Assembly (NCBI GenBank): GCA_035493895.1 | Contig: DATJHM010000313.1 | Location: forward strand, 1-64,000 | Direction: 5' to 3' | DNA length: 64,000 bases | DNA from: DATJHM01 sp035493895 | Lineage (GTDB): Bacteria; Chloroflexota; Ktedonobacteria; Ktedonobacterales; Ktedonobacteraceae | In this document: positions 53,184 through 61,518 of the stretch, in pieces | Layout of the letters: each line of letters begins with the position of its first letter | Position numbering within the stretch: the stretch's first letter is position 1 | Program-made: the position numbers and the translations under genes | The notes under the pieces: generated by a model | What the model was told of the DNA's origin: nothing | Seen by the model: only the letters and a program-made list of their open reading frames with translations | Database searches by the model: none

Positions 53184-54308
53184 CTATTGCAACTCGTATT
53201 GCAGTTTCTTCAAATGTTTGAGTGCCGGTGTCACAATTGCCACAAAATAGGACTCGCGCAATTTGCGCTCAGCCGCGCTATGCAGGCGATAGCCGCTGGA
53301 CCCCAGATGGAGCATTGTGGCCTGAGAGGCACGCAGCGACAGCTCTGATACCACGATGCGAGCCTGGATCACCTCTTTCATGATATCGGCCCTGAGAGCC
53401 TGTTCGCCGCAACCGATTTCGTCGGCGAGGTGATAAATGCTCCGGCGTACAGATTGGAGATCGGCTTCGATATCCGAGACTTGATCGTCGAGGAAACGAT
53501 TCACATGCCCTTTTGAAATATTGGCGCGATTCATTAAAGCGATACAGCTATTGACCAGACCGAGGCCAAAGCCGGTCTGGCTTAAAACAAAGCCCGGCTG
53601 GATACGTTTGATGTAATCGTTGCATGGATTTGCCAGGAGATAGTCATCAGGGATAAAGACGTCTTTGAACACACAACTGCGGGTATTGCTGCCCTCCAAC
53701 GCAATAAAATGACCGCCATTGCCCAATGTCAATTGTTCGGCATTTGCCGGGACAAGCGCCGCGAGGTAGGTATCTGTCTCTGCGACATTGGCAACGATCG
53801 CGAAAACGTGATCCGTATCCACATTGGAAACCCAGGGAATAGCACCATTGACGGAATAGCCGCCCGCGCAAGGCCGCGCCGTCAGATGAATATTTTCTAT
53901 CGCCGCGAAATGTTTCATGGGATTCGAGAAAGCCGTGCCAGCAAGAATCTGTCCGGAGAGCATGCCAGGCAAAAACTGTTGCTTGAGATAATTGTTCTGG
54001 CTATTCTGGACGTACCAGATACAAACCGTCTGAGACCAGGTGATAAAGCCGGTCGAGAGACAGGATTGAGCGATCTCTTCCATCACCTGAATCGTGCCTT
54101 TGAGCCCCACGCCGCTACCATCAAGTTCCACAGGGCATGCCTGACGAAAGCCACCGAGCGCCCCAACGCAGTGCATGAACGCTTTAGGGTATTCGCCATC
54201 CACATCAATCTGCCTGACCCGTGGCGTCAGATGTTGTGCAATGGCAGCTCTCAGTTCAGAAAGAACAAGATCGATTTCAGAAGGAAATGCTTCTTGAACG
54301 GACTGCAT
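53184..54308 (-). CDS. Acyl-CoA dehydrogenase-like flavoprotein
   Basis: 374 residues. FAD-binding middle region 'GQILAGTAFSNPMKHFAAIE' and VNGAIPWVSNVDTDHVFAIV, and C-terminal helical domain 'MLHLGSSGYRLHSAAERKLR'. The C-terminus ends in YFVAIVTPALKHLKKL and lacks an obvious catalytic Glu motif of classical acyl-CoA dehydrogenases, and the overall feel is of the DszC/SfnB branch, whose members are flavin-dependent monooxygenases or sulfone-linked. Exact reaction unknown. ATG 54308 has GAGGAG 10 bases upstream; the longer frame to 54371 is not needed. Confidence 0.8.
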   Translation of the reverse strand: MQSVQEAFPSEIDLVLSELRAAIAQHLTPRVRQIDVDGEYPKAFMHCVGALGGFRQACPVELDGSGVGLKGTIQVMEEIAQSCLSTGFITWSQTVCIWYVQNSQNNYLKQQFLPGMLSGQILAGTAFSNPMKHFAAIENIHLTARPCAGGYSVNGAIPWVSNVDTDHVFAIVANVAETDTYLAALVPANAEQLTLGNGGHFIALEGSNTRSCVFKDVFIPDDYLLANPCNDYIKRIQPGFVLSQTGFGLGLVNSCIALMNRANISKGHVNRFLDDQVSDIEADLQSVRRSIYHLADEIGCGEQALRADIMKEVIQARIVVSELSLRASQATMLHLGSSGYRLHSAAERKLRESYFVAIVTPALKHLKKLQYELQ

Positions 54309-54568
54309 AGGTTGTTTTCTCCTCTTTACATAATGATGTGGTAGAGCCGAAGGGGATATAGCAACAAGCATTGCAATGGAGAAAGAGTTCGAAAACCATA
54401 GAAGAAGAACTCAATATACCGGACGCCACTGATACCAGCATGGATATTGCAATGAACTATTTGTTTACAGAACGACCTGATGAGCGAAGTTCATGATATG
54501 CCACGATAAAGATAGAAGAGCTTCGTCGTTCTTGCATCAAGAGAGGCAGGAGATTGATTTTCTCTGGC

Positions 54569-54597
54569 CCCACATGCATCGATAAAATTGATACATG
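54569..54597. promoter_or_regulatory. Inverted repeat upstream of the flavoprotein operon
   Basis: CACATGCATC (54569-54578) and GATACATGTG (54588-54597), 9 of 10 pairs, 9-base gap. It lies in the 371-bp region between OsmC and the flavoprotein and could be an operator. Nothing else stands out there. Confidence 0.35.
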
Positions 54598-54679
54598 TGT
54601 AAAAGTAGGAGAAATGACTTAGCATGTGCTTCGGCTCAATCCAGATCGCTCAGAAATGGGGGCTCCTTATTTCATGTTT

Positions 54680-55228
54680 CTAGACATGGGTTGCAGTCAA
54701 GGCAACCGGATTGCGCATAGTATTGGCAACGGGAGACCATTTAGTGGCATGTTCAACGATTTCGGCGAGCACCTCGGGCGCGGCATCGGCATCGAGATGA
54801 GCTTTGACGCGAATGGCGGTGAAGCCAGCGGTTTTCCCCTCTGGGATATCGCCGAGTCCCCAGACAGCCGAGACGTCAATATCGCCCTCCAGCTCGACAG
54901 TGACGTTGCGCAACTGGATACCGCGCTGCGTGGCATTGGCAACGAAACCGACGGCGAGACAGGCACCCAGGGCAGCAAGCACGGCTTCAGAGGGATTTGG
55001 AGCGGTATTCTGACCGAGCAGGTGAGGTGGCTCATCGATAACGACGGGCTGGAGATCGCGGATGTAGGTCAGATTGCGGAACTGGCCTTCCGTCACCGTT
55101 TTTGCCCTGAGAGTGACTTTTCCGCTCGATGGATTGGTTTTCCCTTTCTCAACTAATTTTGTCAGGCCATCAGTATCGACAGGCCTTAAGCACGATGGTA
55201 AGAAATTGGTATCTTCTAACTGCGTCAC
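54680..55228 (-). CDS. OsmC family protein, second Cys absent
   Basis: 182 residues. The OsmC fold is seen in 'APNPSEAVLAALGACLAVGF' VANATQRGIQLRNVTVELEGDID and the C-terminal 'EIVEHATKWSPVANTMRNPV'. The first reactive Cys is kept (GAC), but the second, normally in a CPV motif, is Ser (WSPVANT). That would prevent the usual disulfide cycle of hydroperoxide reduction, so a different role is possible. GTG start with AAGGAA 7 bases upstream. Confidence 0.85.
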   Translation of the reverse strand: MTQLEDTNFLPSCLRPVDTDGLTKLVEKGKTNPSSGKVTLRAKTVTEGQFRNLTYIRDLQPVVIDEPPHLLGQNTAPNPSEAVLAALGACLAVGFVANATQRGIQLRNVTVELEGDIDVSAVWGLGDIPEGKTAGFTAIRVKAHLDADAAPEVLAEIVEHATKWSPVANTMRNPVALTATHV

Positions 55229-55440
55229 AAATCATTCCTTCCTAAATTTGTCTGAGCAAACACTATGTATGCCAGATGGGGATGCATAGAGAAACAGTGC
55301 ATCTAATCTGTAGAACAATCACTATTTCCTAAATGTTCCTCATCGATAATTTACTGGAAATATACTGAACCATAGCTGTCAGTTTCTTTTATTTCCCTGA
55401 ATTCATTCGATTGATTTATCGTTTTCATAAATCAAACGTA

Positions 55441-55460
55441 TATATTACCAGTGTAATATA
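55441..55460. promoter_or_regulatory. Palindrome, operator-like
   Basis: TATATTAC / GTAATATA, 8 bp perfect with 4-base centre, in the 314-bp gap upstream of the OsmC gene. Typical of binding sites for dimeric repressors. No regulator gene is adjacent. The remaining gap (55229-55440) is A+T-rich without other features. Confidence 0.4.
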
Positions 55461-55507
55461 AAAGATAAGGTTGGCTGCTGTCAAGGTAGAGAAGCAAGAA
55501 GGAGATG

Positions 55508-55529
55508 AGCCGGAGGGATGCTTCCGGCT
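55508..55529 (-). terminator. Possible terminator of the propeller lipoprotein gene
   Basis: 7-bp stem, 55508-55514 with 55523-55529, 14 bases after the stop on the - strand, followed by a pyrimidine-rich stretch. Confidence 0.45.
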
Positions 55530-55542
55530 TCATTTCCTCCTG

Positions 55543-56838
55543 CTACGCTCTTTCCAAGGATGGTATATGGATGTGAAAGAGAGAAGGCAGGCGTGGTCCA
55601 TTCACCATATTACCATTGCTGATGACAAAGAGCGATTGCCCATCTGCACTCAGGGCACCACCACAGATTTTGTTGGCCTGATAGTGGTAGTGGCGAGCGT
55701 AGTAATCTGAAAGAAAGGCAAGCACTTTGACGGTATTTGTTCTGGTATCGTACTGTAAAATTGGTAGCCCCTGCGATATTGCGGTATCGGACAGGCTGTA
55801 GTAAAGGTAGTGGCCATCGGGACTGCGTTCCAGAAATGTGGTATACCAGCCAGTGGTGCCCCAGTTCTTGCGCAGATAGATGGCGCGATCCTGTGCAGGA
55901 TAGAACTTGTAGATGCCGCCGCGATCGTCGAATATCCAGAATGAGCCATTGGCCTCTTTCTGATCCGTCCAGGCACGCAGGCGAGATGCAAGGGCTGCGT
56001 GCATGATGGTAAAGGTATTTGTTGTTGGATCGTACCGGGTCAGATGGTGAGTGGCGGCATCGGTGCCGTACAGATCGCCCGTGGTGCGGTCCAGCAAGCG
56101 TGCACGGCTATCCCAGGAAAAAGTGCGTCCCGTTTGCGAATCCACGGGCAATCCCTGATGGATCACTTTTTCATGGGCCGTATCGTAGACCAGAACTTTC
56201 CCATCAGCATCGCCAATACCATATAAGCGCGCCCGTTGCCAGTCCCAGACATGCTCCGGCCAGCCTTCGCCGGGGACAGGTGCGCCGAGATTTTTTGTCT
56301 GATGGGTATAAATGTTATAGTGCACAATCTGACCATTATAAAAACCGATCAGGTACATATTGCCATTGCGCGGATCAATATCAGGTTCGCCATGCCATTT
56401 CCCCTCGCCTCGTAAGCCAAAAAGATCCTTCGAAAACAAAAGGATACTCGTACGTTTCGTTGCCGGGGCATACGAGGCAAGAAGCGCACCATTATCGCCG
56501 CCAGTTGCGAGGGAATGATTGCCGAAGCCGAAATAATATGAGCCATCGGGGCCACGAACCACATGTCCCCAGGCACCATAATTGATGCCGTACTTTTGTG
56601 CTTCGATCGAGACTACGCCAAAATCGATGACAGGGGGAGTATGAGCCAGGCGCGCGCCTCTGGTATTCCCCTGCAAGAAAGCGTTTGAGCGATCGGTGAA
56701 AACACGCGTGGATGATGAGGTATTCTCCGCTTGATGCACAGAGGTTGCCGGACGGCCAGGGACAATCGGGCGAGAGCAACCTAGCAGGATAAACGCCATC
56801 GCACCCTGTACAAGAAAGAAGATGTTATGTATTTTCAC
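55543..56838 (-). CDS. Secreted beta-propeller-like lipoprotein, unknown
   Basis: 431 residues. The N-terminal hydrophobic stretch ends with lipobox LLGC (Cys21). The mature protein has repeated 'DGSYYFGFGNHSLATGGDNG', 'DPRNGNMYLIGFYNGQIVHY', 'DRTTGDLYGTDAATHHLTRY' and 'SPDGHYLYYSLSDTAISQGL' blades, typical of propeller proteins of the SMP-30/streptogramin-lyase kind, but no catalytic residues can be assigned. Likely an outer-face binding or enzymatic protein. GTG start with AAAGGA about 10 bases upstream. Stands alone. Confidence 0.75.
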   Translation of the reverse strand: MKIHNIFFLVQGAMAFILLGCSRPIVPGRPATSVHQAENTSSSTRVFTDRSNAFLQGNTRGARLAHTPPVIDFGVVSIEAQKYGINYGAWGHVVRGPDGSYYFGFGNHSLATGGDNGALLASYAPATKRTSILLFSKDLFGLRGEGKWHGEPDIDPRNGNMYLIGFYNGQIVHYNIYTHQTKNLGAPVPGEGWPEHVWDWQRARLYGIGDADGKVLVYDTAHEKVIHQGLPVDSQTGRTFSWDSRARLLDRTTGDLYGTDAATHHLTRYDPTTNTFTIMHAALASRLRAWTDQKEANGSFWIFDDRGGIYKFYPAQDRAIYLRKNWGTTGWYTTFLERSPDGHYLYYSLSDTAISQGLPILQYDTRTNTVKVLAFLSDYYARHYHYQANKICGGALSADGQSLFVISNGNMVNGPRLPSLFHIHIPSLERA

Positions 56839-56933
56839 GGTGAACTTGTCCTTTTATATGGTGTTCTAGTAAAGAACCTTTCACCTTTCTCTATCGGCAA
56901 CAGGCAATCATTTCTTGAGGGGTAAAGAGATTT

Positions 56934-57509
56934 TTATTCTTCAGAAGAAAGAGTTACATCCTCATAAAGAGCCGCCACCGGAAAATGCACATTCAGACTT
57001 GTCAGATACAATTCATCTTCAAGAGAGAAGATGTACAGCATCCATAAGTTTCTTCTTTCGCGCCGAAACACTTCCACGGACGGATGCTGGGGATCGATGA
57101 GCACATATTCTTGAATCGTTGGCAGTTGTCTATAATAGGTGAACTTTCTGCCTCGATCAAAATCTTCAGTACTCGGTGAGAGCACCTCAACAATCACGCA
57201 CGGTGCGAGCAAGATATCAGATTGCCCATCTTCTTGCTGACCACAAGTGACCGTGACATCAGGATACACTACACGATTCCCGGGTAGGCGCACTTTGACA
57301 TCAGAGTTATAGACGCGGCAAGGACTTTCGCGCAGGAGAGCATGCAAAGTTCGTGCTATGTTAAAACTGACGGTAGCATGGTCGAGTGTCTCCCCTGCAA
57401 GCAGCCTCACATACCCATCTATATATTCATAGCGCACATCAGTGCTCTTACGATCCAGCTCAAAATACTCTTCAATGGTCATTGTTCGACGTTCTGGCTG
57501 AGCGGTCAT
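56934..57509 (-). CDS. Uma2 family (DUF820) putative endonuclease
   Basis: 191 residues, usual length. PD-(D/E)xK-like core: RYEYIDGYVRLLAGETLDHA at the N-terminus, VVYPDVTVTCGQ, 'APCVIVEVLSPSTEDFDRGR' KFTYYRQLPTIQEYVLIDP. The D, E and K residues of the nuclease fold are in place. These proteins are abundant in filamentous bacteria, often in many copies and close to mobile elements; their role is unknown. Lies next to an IS605-like remnant. Confidence 0.92.
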   Translation of the reverse strand: MTAQPERRTMTIEEYFELDRKSTDVRYEYIDGYVRLLAGETLDHATVSFNIARTLHALLRESPCRVYNSDVKVRLPGNRVVYPDVTVTCGQQEDGQSDILLAPCVIVEVLSPSTEDFDRGRKFTYYRQLPTIQEYVLIDPQHPSVEVFRRERRNLWMLYIFSLEDELYLTSLNVHFPVAALYEDVTLSSEE

Positions 57510-57799
57510 CTGATTGCGGCAAGGAGACCTCGCGCCAAGAGGCCAGGGAGGAATTGCCGCCTCTCCTTTCTGAACGACGTGACCTGCCCGAAGGCAGAGC
57601 GTTTTCTGTCGGAACGCTCAAAACCCCTCCTCTCAGCTTGCGCATTGAGGGTAATGTGTGCCTCGACGATGTTCGCAGGCGGTACTTTCTTCTGAGCACT
57701 GAGTATAACCCACGCTCTGTTTAACCCAGAAGTTCTAGTGCGGCACGCTGGCAACGCACGCGCCGGTAGGAACGTGAACGCTTCCTGCGAACGGAGCCC

Positions 57800-57913
57800 C
57801 ATCAGCCTGGATGCAAGCATCAAAGCTGGTGGCCGGGTCTGGTCATGTTCGGGCTTACAACTCTCCTTGCGGGTCACTGCAAGCCCCGGCTTTCAATACC
57901 GGAGTCCATGACA
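57800..57913 (+). ncRNA. Orphan IS605/TnpB right end with omega RNA-like structure
   Basis: The stretch 57791-57913 has the look of an IS200/IS605 right end: nested hairpin CAGC(803-806)/GCTG(825-828) enclosing ATGC-aa-GCAT; 'gggtctggtcatgttcgggc' then a second stem GGGCTT(57851-57856)/AAGCCC(57881-57886); and a closing CCGG(57886-57889)/CCGG(57899-57902) followed by 'gagtccatgacag'. These match the general form of omega RNA scaffolds that follow tnpB. No tnpB frame remains upstream (57510-57790 shows only short unsupported frames), so the element is a decayed, orphan copy. Recognition is from memory of the family, not from alignment. Confidence 0.5.
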
Positions 57914-57928
57914 GATGTTTCCTCCTCT

Positions 57929-57967
57929 CTTCTTTTGTGCTCCTAGATACAGAGAGCACAAAAGAAG
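57929..57967 (-). terminator. Terminator of the sugar-acid operon
   Basis: A 14-bp perfect stem (57929-57942 with 57954-57967), 11-base loop, about 50 bases past the stop at 58019. The stem includes A4/T4 so either strand could use it. It directly follows the omega RNA-like element. Confidence 0.7.
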
Positions 57968-58018
57968 CACGGGCCCCACCACCTGCATTATAGCATGATC
58001 GCAAAGAGTAGCTCTGGT

Positions 58019-59038
58019 CTACATGGTAATTACAGCTTTTACAATGCCGCTGTTACGATCTAGCCAGCGAGGGAAGGAGTCGACCACTTCCTCGGCAGTA
58101 GCGCGATGCGTAATCCAGGGCGTAATCTGAATGCGTCCGGCTTCCATATCAGCGATGATGCGGCGAAAATCGGCGGCGGTCGCGTTGCGGCTGCTAAGGA
58201 TGGTGAGTTCGCGGCGGTGAAAGTCGGGATCGTTGAAGGTGATATCGCCCTGAAAGAGGCCAACGAAGATGATGCGCCCACCCTGGCCAGCATACGAAAA
58301 TGAGGTATGCATGGAGCGTGGGTTGCCCGTGGCATCAAAAACGGCGGTGGGCAGGTCGTCGCCAAACCGGTCACGTAGAGCCGCCAGAAAATCCCCTTGC
58401 CCGGATAAACAGGTTGTTTGCGGCCAGTGCTCCTGACAGAATTGCAGACGCTGCTCGCTCACATCCATTACGATAACCTCCGCACCTGCCAGTACTGCGA
58501 ATTGAGTAACAGCCAGACCGATCGGGCCAGCGCCTACAACTGCGACACGCTCGCCCTCGTGTAACTGAGCACGTGAGACGGCGTGTGCGCCGATGCCCAG
58601 CGGCTCAATCAGAGCCAGTTGAGAGAACGAGAGGGTCGGCGATGGGTGAAGATACTGGAGCGGCACATGAATATATTCACGCATGCCACCATCTATGTGT
58701 ACGCCCAGAACCTGGAGACTCAAGCAGCAATTGGGCTTGCCGCGCAGACAGGCCGGGCAATGTCCACAATGAAAGTAGGGCTCGACGGAACATTTTGTCC
58801 CGGCAGTCAGACCGCGTTCGTTTTCGCCGATCGCAAGCACCTCAACGCCGAGTTCGTGCCCGAGGATACGCGGATACGAGAAAAAGGGCTGGTTACCCTG
58901 GAAGGCGTGTAGATCGGTACCACAGACGCCGATCTGCCTGACACGCACCAGCGCTTCGCCCGGTTCTGGCGCTCCTGGTTCTTCAGTATGTGTAAATCGC
59001 AATTGACCCGGTTGTTCCAGTATGATTGTTTTTTGCAT
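58019..59038 (-). CDS. Zinc-dependent medium-chain alcohol/polyol dehydrogenase
   Basis: 339 residues. Catalytic zinc ligands in VCGTDLHAFQG and ILGHELGVEVLAIG; structural zinc Cys4 in FHCGHCPACLRGKPNCC; NAD-binding 'RVAVVGAGPIGLAVTQFAVL' then VIVMDVSEQRLQFC. Resembles sorbitol/threonine/galactonate dehydrogenases. As the last gene of a five-gene - strand cluster of sugar-acid enzymes it probably oxidises a hydroxyl of the substrate to a keto group. It starts 17 bases after the kinase gene's stop. Confidence 0.92.
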   Translation of the reverse strand: MQKTIILEQPGQLRFTHTEEPGAPEPGEALVRVRQIGVCGTDLHAFQGNQPFFSYPRILGHELGVEVLAIGENERGLTAGTKCSVEPYFHCGHCPACLRGKPNCCLSLQVLGVHIDGGMREYIHVPLQYLHPSPTLSFSQLALIEPLGIGAHAVSRAQLHEGERVAVVGAGPIGLAVTQFAVLAGAEVIVMDVSEQRLQFCQEHWPQTTCLSGQGDFLAALRDRFGDDLPTAVFDATGNPRSMHTSFSYAGQGGRIIFVGLFQGDITFNDPDFHRRELTILSSRNATAADFRRIIADMEAGRIQITPWITHRATAEEVVDSFPRWLDRNSGIVKAVITM

Positions 59039-59055
59039 GAGTTCAATCTTCTCCT

Positions 59056-60495
59056 TTATGCATTCAGCGTCTGCACGGCCTGCCCAAGACTTTCGGCATT
59101 GCCCACATTGCCAGGGAAGACGACATATGGGATGCCCTGGAAGCGTGTGCCTGATTCCAGCGTCCAGACGGAGACGCCGGGCAGGATCTGGCCGAGGACA
59201 CGAGCACTGGTGGCCCCAAAGCCATGTTGCGCGATAATGTGGCTGGTAATACCACCCTTGGCGATAATAAAACGAGGCCGTTCTGCTATGCCATGAACGA
59301 TCGCAATCAGGGCGGCAGAGACTTTCTTGCCAATCGCGAGGCTTTCATCATCACTTGTGCCTGTAATGAGCTTCCGGCTGGTATAGAGTATGCCGGTATG
59401 ACCCGCAACGATCGCCTCGTCTAACTGCCGACTCAGGTCGCGATAGATGGTGTCTACATCGGCGGCGGCCTGAAGGATGCGTTCAACAGGCAGTTCGATG
59501 CCCACCACGCCATCTTGCGCAAGCAGATTCTCTAATTGGGCGCTACTACCGGGGACGTATGAACCGACCACAACCAGTCCGCCAGCCTGCGTCATGGGTG
59601 TTCCGCGCATAATCTGGTCGGTTGTCAGCAAGGGTTGAGGGGTCACTGCTCCGCGCAGGCGCACAAAGCTGGCTGCTGTTCTGTACAAGAAGCGCTTTCC
59701 GGCGGCTTCCGCGCGCAGGAGACCGAGAACGACAATCGCCAGATCACCGTAGCTTGCCGCATTCACGACAACGGGCGTATTAGCGGTAAGCGTCTCCAGC
59801 ATGGCAGCAACCGCTTCTGGTCCTCCCTGGCGAATCTGCGCCAACTCGATGCTGGCAACCTGATCTGCGCGCCAGTGACCATTGCTCTTTTCCTCGACCC
59901 AGGCTGGCAGATAGGATGTTGTGTAGCCGAAAACACTGTCCCGAGCGAACGGCGTTTCGTGTGCAGGCTGAAGGATATCGGCAGCGTCACCGGAGCCAGC
60001 GACATAATGCGTATTCCCGATGGTATAACGACCCCCCTCGAAAAAGGCGGGGATGAGCAGATGAGCGGGGAGAGATTGCTCACCCGGAGCACGCAATGTT
60101 TCGGCGAGCGCGAGCACTTCCGCTGGATAATGGCCGCGCAAGGTGGAATCACTGCGGCTGGCAACGACGAAATCGACGCCGGTTATTCGCGAGGCATCTA
60201 CGAGTTGTAGCGCCAGATCGCGATTGAGCTGAACCGCTTCCGCCTGTGAGAGACTGCGCGAATTGGTCAGAATATATATGAGAGGAGATTCACCGCGCAA
60301 CGCAGCAACGAGCCTGTCCCGGTCCCAGGTCAGCAGTAATTCGATATCATGCAGCGTCTGAGGGCCGGTAGGATCATCATCGATCACAATAAACTTCCGC
60401 TTGCTTTCAGCGACCATGCGTTGAATCTCCGCCAGAAAATGCGTCTCATCTGGCTCAGGAGGCAACTGAGCAAGCAGTTCTGTTAACATAACCAT
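59056..60495 (-). CDS. Four-carbon acid sugar kinase (DUF1537 family)
   Basis: 479 residues. Diagnostic DDDPTGPQTLHDIELLLTWD, 'SRSDSTLRGHYPAEVLALAE' and C-terminal 'RPRFIIAKGGITSHIIAQHG'. Characterised members (DtnK, LtnK/OtnK) phosphorylate keto-threonate or related four-carbon acids at C4 with ATP. It lies downstream of an LtnD-like dehydrogenase, the standard pairing, with the ATG sharing one base with its stop (TGATG). ATG 60489 is an alternative start. Confidence 0.92.
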   Translation of the reverse strand: MVMLTELLAQLPPEPDETHFLAEIQRMVAESKRKFIVIDDDPTGPQTLHDIELLLTWDRDRLVAALRGESPLIYILTNSRSLSQAEAVQLNRDLALQLVDASRITGVDFVVASRSDSTLRGHYPAEVLALAETLRAPGEQSLPAHLLIPAFFEGGRYTIGNTHYVAGSGDAADILQPAHETPFARDSVFGYTTSYLPAWVEEKSNGHWRADQVASIELAQIRQGGPEAVAAMLETLTANTPVVVNAASYGDLAIVVLGLLRAEAAGKRFLYRTAASFVRLRGAVTPQPLLTTDQIMRGTPMTQAGGLVVVGSYVPGSSAQLENLLAQDGVVGIELPVERILQAAADVDTIYRDLSRQLDEAIVAGHTGILYTSRKLITGTSDDESLAIGKKVSAALIAIVHGIAERPRFIIAKGGITSHIIAQHGFGATSARVLGQILPGVSVWTLESGTRFQGIPYVVFPGNVGNAESLGQAVQTLNA

Positions 60496-61436
60496 CAATT
60501 TTTCGCGACTTCGCCCTTTCCGTGTTCCTCAACTTGCACAGTTTGCGTTTCCAGACCGGCAATATCCTGCATCAGCTTGATCAGAATAGAATCATCCAGG
60601 AAATCCCAGCCACGGCTATGCGCCATCTTGTAGAGCTGGTAGGCGGCGCTGCCCAGAGGGAGAGGATAGCCAAGTTGATCGGCAGTATTGACGACGTAGC
60701 CAAGATCTTTCACGAGAATGCGCAGGGCACTCTTCGGAGACGTAAACTGTTCGGCAACCATACGTGGTCCCCGATCGGACAAAATCCAGCTATTGCCAGC
60801 GCTTTGCGAAATGATTTCCAGAACCATGGCCTTATCCAGACCAAGCTTTTCGCCCAGCGTCAGAGCTTCTGCGGCTACGGCATTATGCACGCAGACCATC
60901 AACTGATTGAGCATTTTTACGGCCTGACCATCGCCCGCATGCTGCCCGATATGGTAGATATTCGAGCCAAGAACGGAGAGGATGGGGCGGCAACGCTGCA
61001 CAACTTCATCGGTGCCACCAATCATAATGCTCAAAGCACCCTGCATCGCGCCCTTTTCGCCGCCACTGACAGGCGCATCCAGATAATCAATGCCTGCTTC
61101 CTGTAAACGGAGCGCGGTTTGCTTGACTGTCTGCATGCTCATCGTGCTCATACCCATGACGACGGAACCAGGTTTGAGGGCAGCCAGCGCATTGCCGGGC
61201 TCAAAAAGGGTCGCCAGAAACTGGGCGTCATTGACCACCATGATCATAAGAAAATCGCTCTCAGCCGCCGCTTCCGCCGCACTGTGGGCTGCGGTTGCGC
61301 CTGCTTGCACCAGGGACGCGACCGCATTTTCGTTGATATCATAGACAGTACAGGAGAAACCAGCCTGTAATAGTCTCTGCGCCATCGGATAGCCCATGAC
61401 GCCAACGCCGATACAACCAATACGTGGTGTAGCCAT
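60495..61436 (-). CDS. LtnD-like 3-hydroxyisobutyrate/tartronate-semialdehyde reductase family dehydrogenase
   Basis: 313 residues. Rossmann start IGCIGVGVMGYPMAQRLLQAG; substrate motif 'DYLDAPVSGGEKGAMQGALS'; catalytic Lys in 'GDGQAVKMLNQLMVCVHNAV' (GxxxxxK-x-x-N). Family members oxidise L-threonate or reduce 2-hydroxy-3-oxopropionate with NAD(P). Linkage to a DUF1537 kinase favours the threonate-type role. ATG 61436 has AAAGG about 8 bases upstream; the frame open to 61631 overlaps the neighbour and is rejected. Confidence 0.92.
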   Translation of the reverse strand: MATPRIGCIGVGVMGYPMAQRLLQAGFSCTVYDINENAVASLVQAGATAAHSAAEAAAESDFLMIMVVNDAQFLATLFEPGNALAALKPGSVVMGMSTMSMQTVKQTALRLQEAGIDYLDAPVSGGEKGAMQGALSIMIGGTDEVVQRCRPILSVLGSNIYHIGQHAGDGQAVKMLNQLMVCVHNAVAAEALTLGEKLGLDKAMVLEIISQSAGNSWILSDRGPRMVAEQFTSPKSALRILVKDLGYVVNTADQLGYPLPLGSAAYQLYKMAHSRGWDFLDDSILIKLMQDIAGLETQTVQVEEHGKGEVAKN

Positions 61437-61460
61437 TACTCTGCCTTTCGTGTATTGCGC

Positions 61461-61492
61461 AGGACAGGCTCGCTTCGCTGCGAACCTGTCCT
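61461..61492. other. Hairpin between AKR and dehydrogenase genes
   Basis: AGGACAGG (61461-61468) pairs with CCTGTCCT (61485-61492), and the loop carries a smaller hairpin (ttcgc/gcgaa). It lies in the 82-base gap inside the operon and may tune relative expression of the flanking genes. Confidence 0.5.
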
Positions 61493-61518
61493 CTTTTACG
61501 GGGATTGTGGAAAATAGT

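Noticed and set aside
57506..57877. 123-codon - strand frame between Uma2 and ADH
   Set aside because: Overlaps the structured omega RNA-like region, shows no family, and has no ribosome site.
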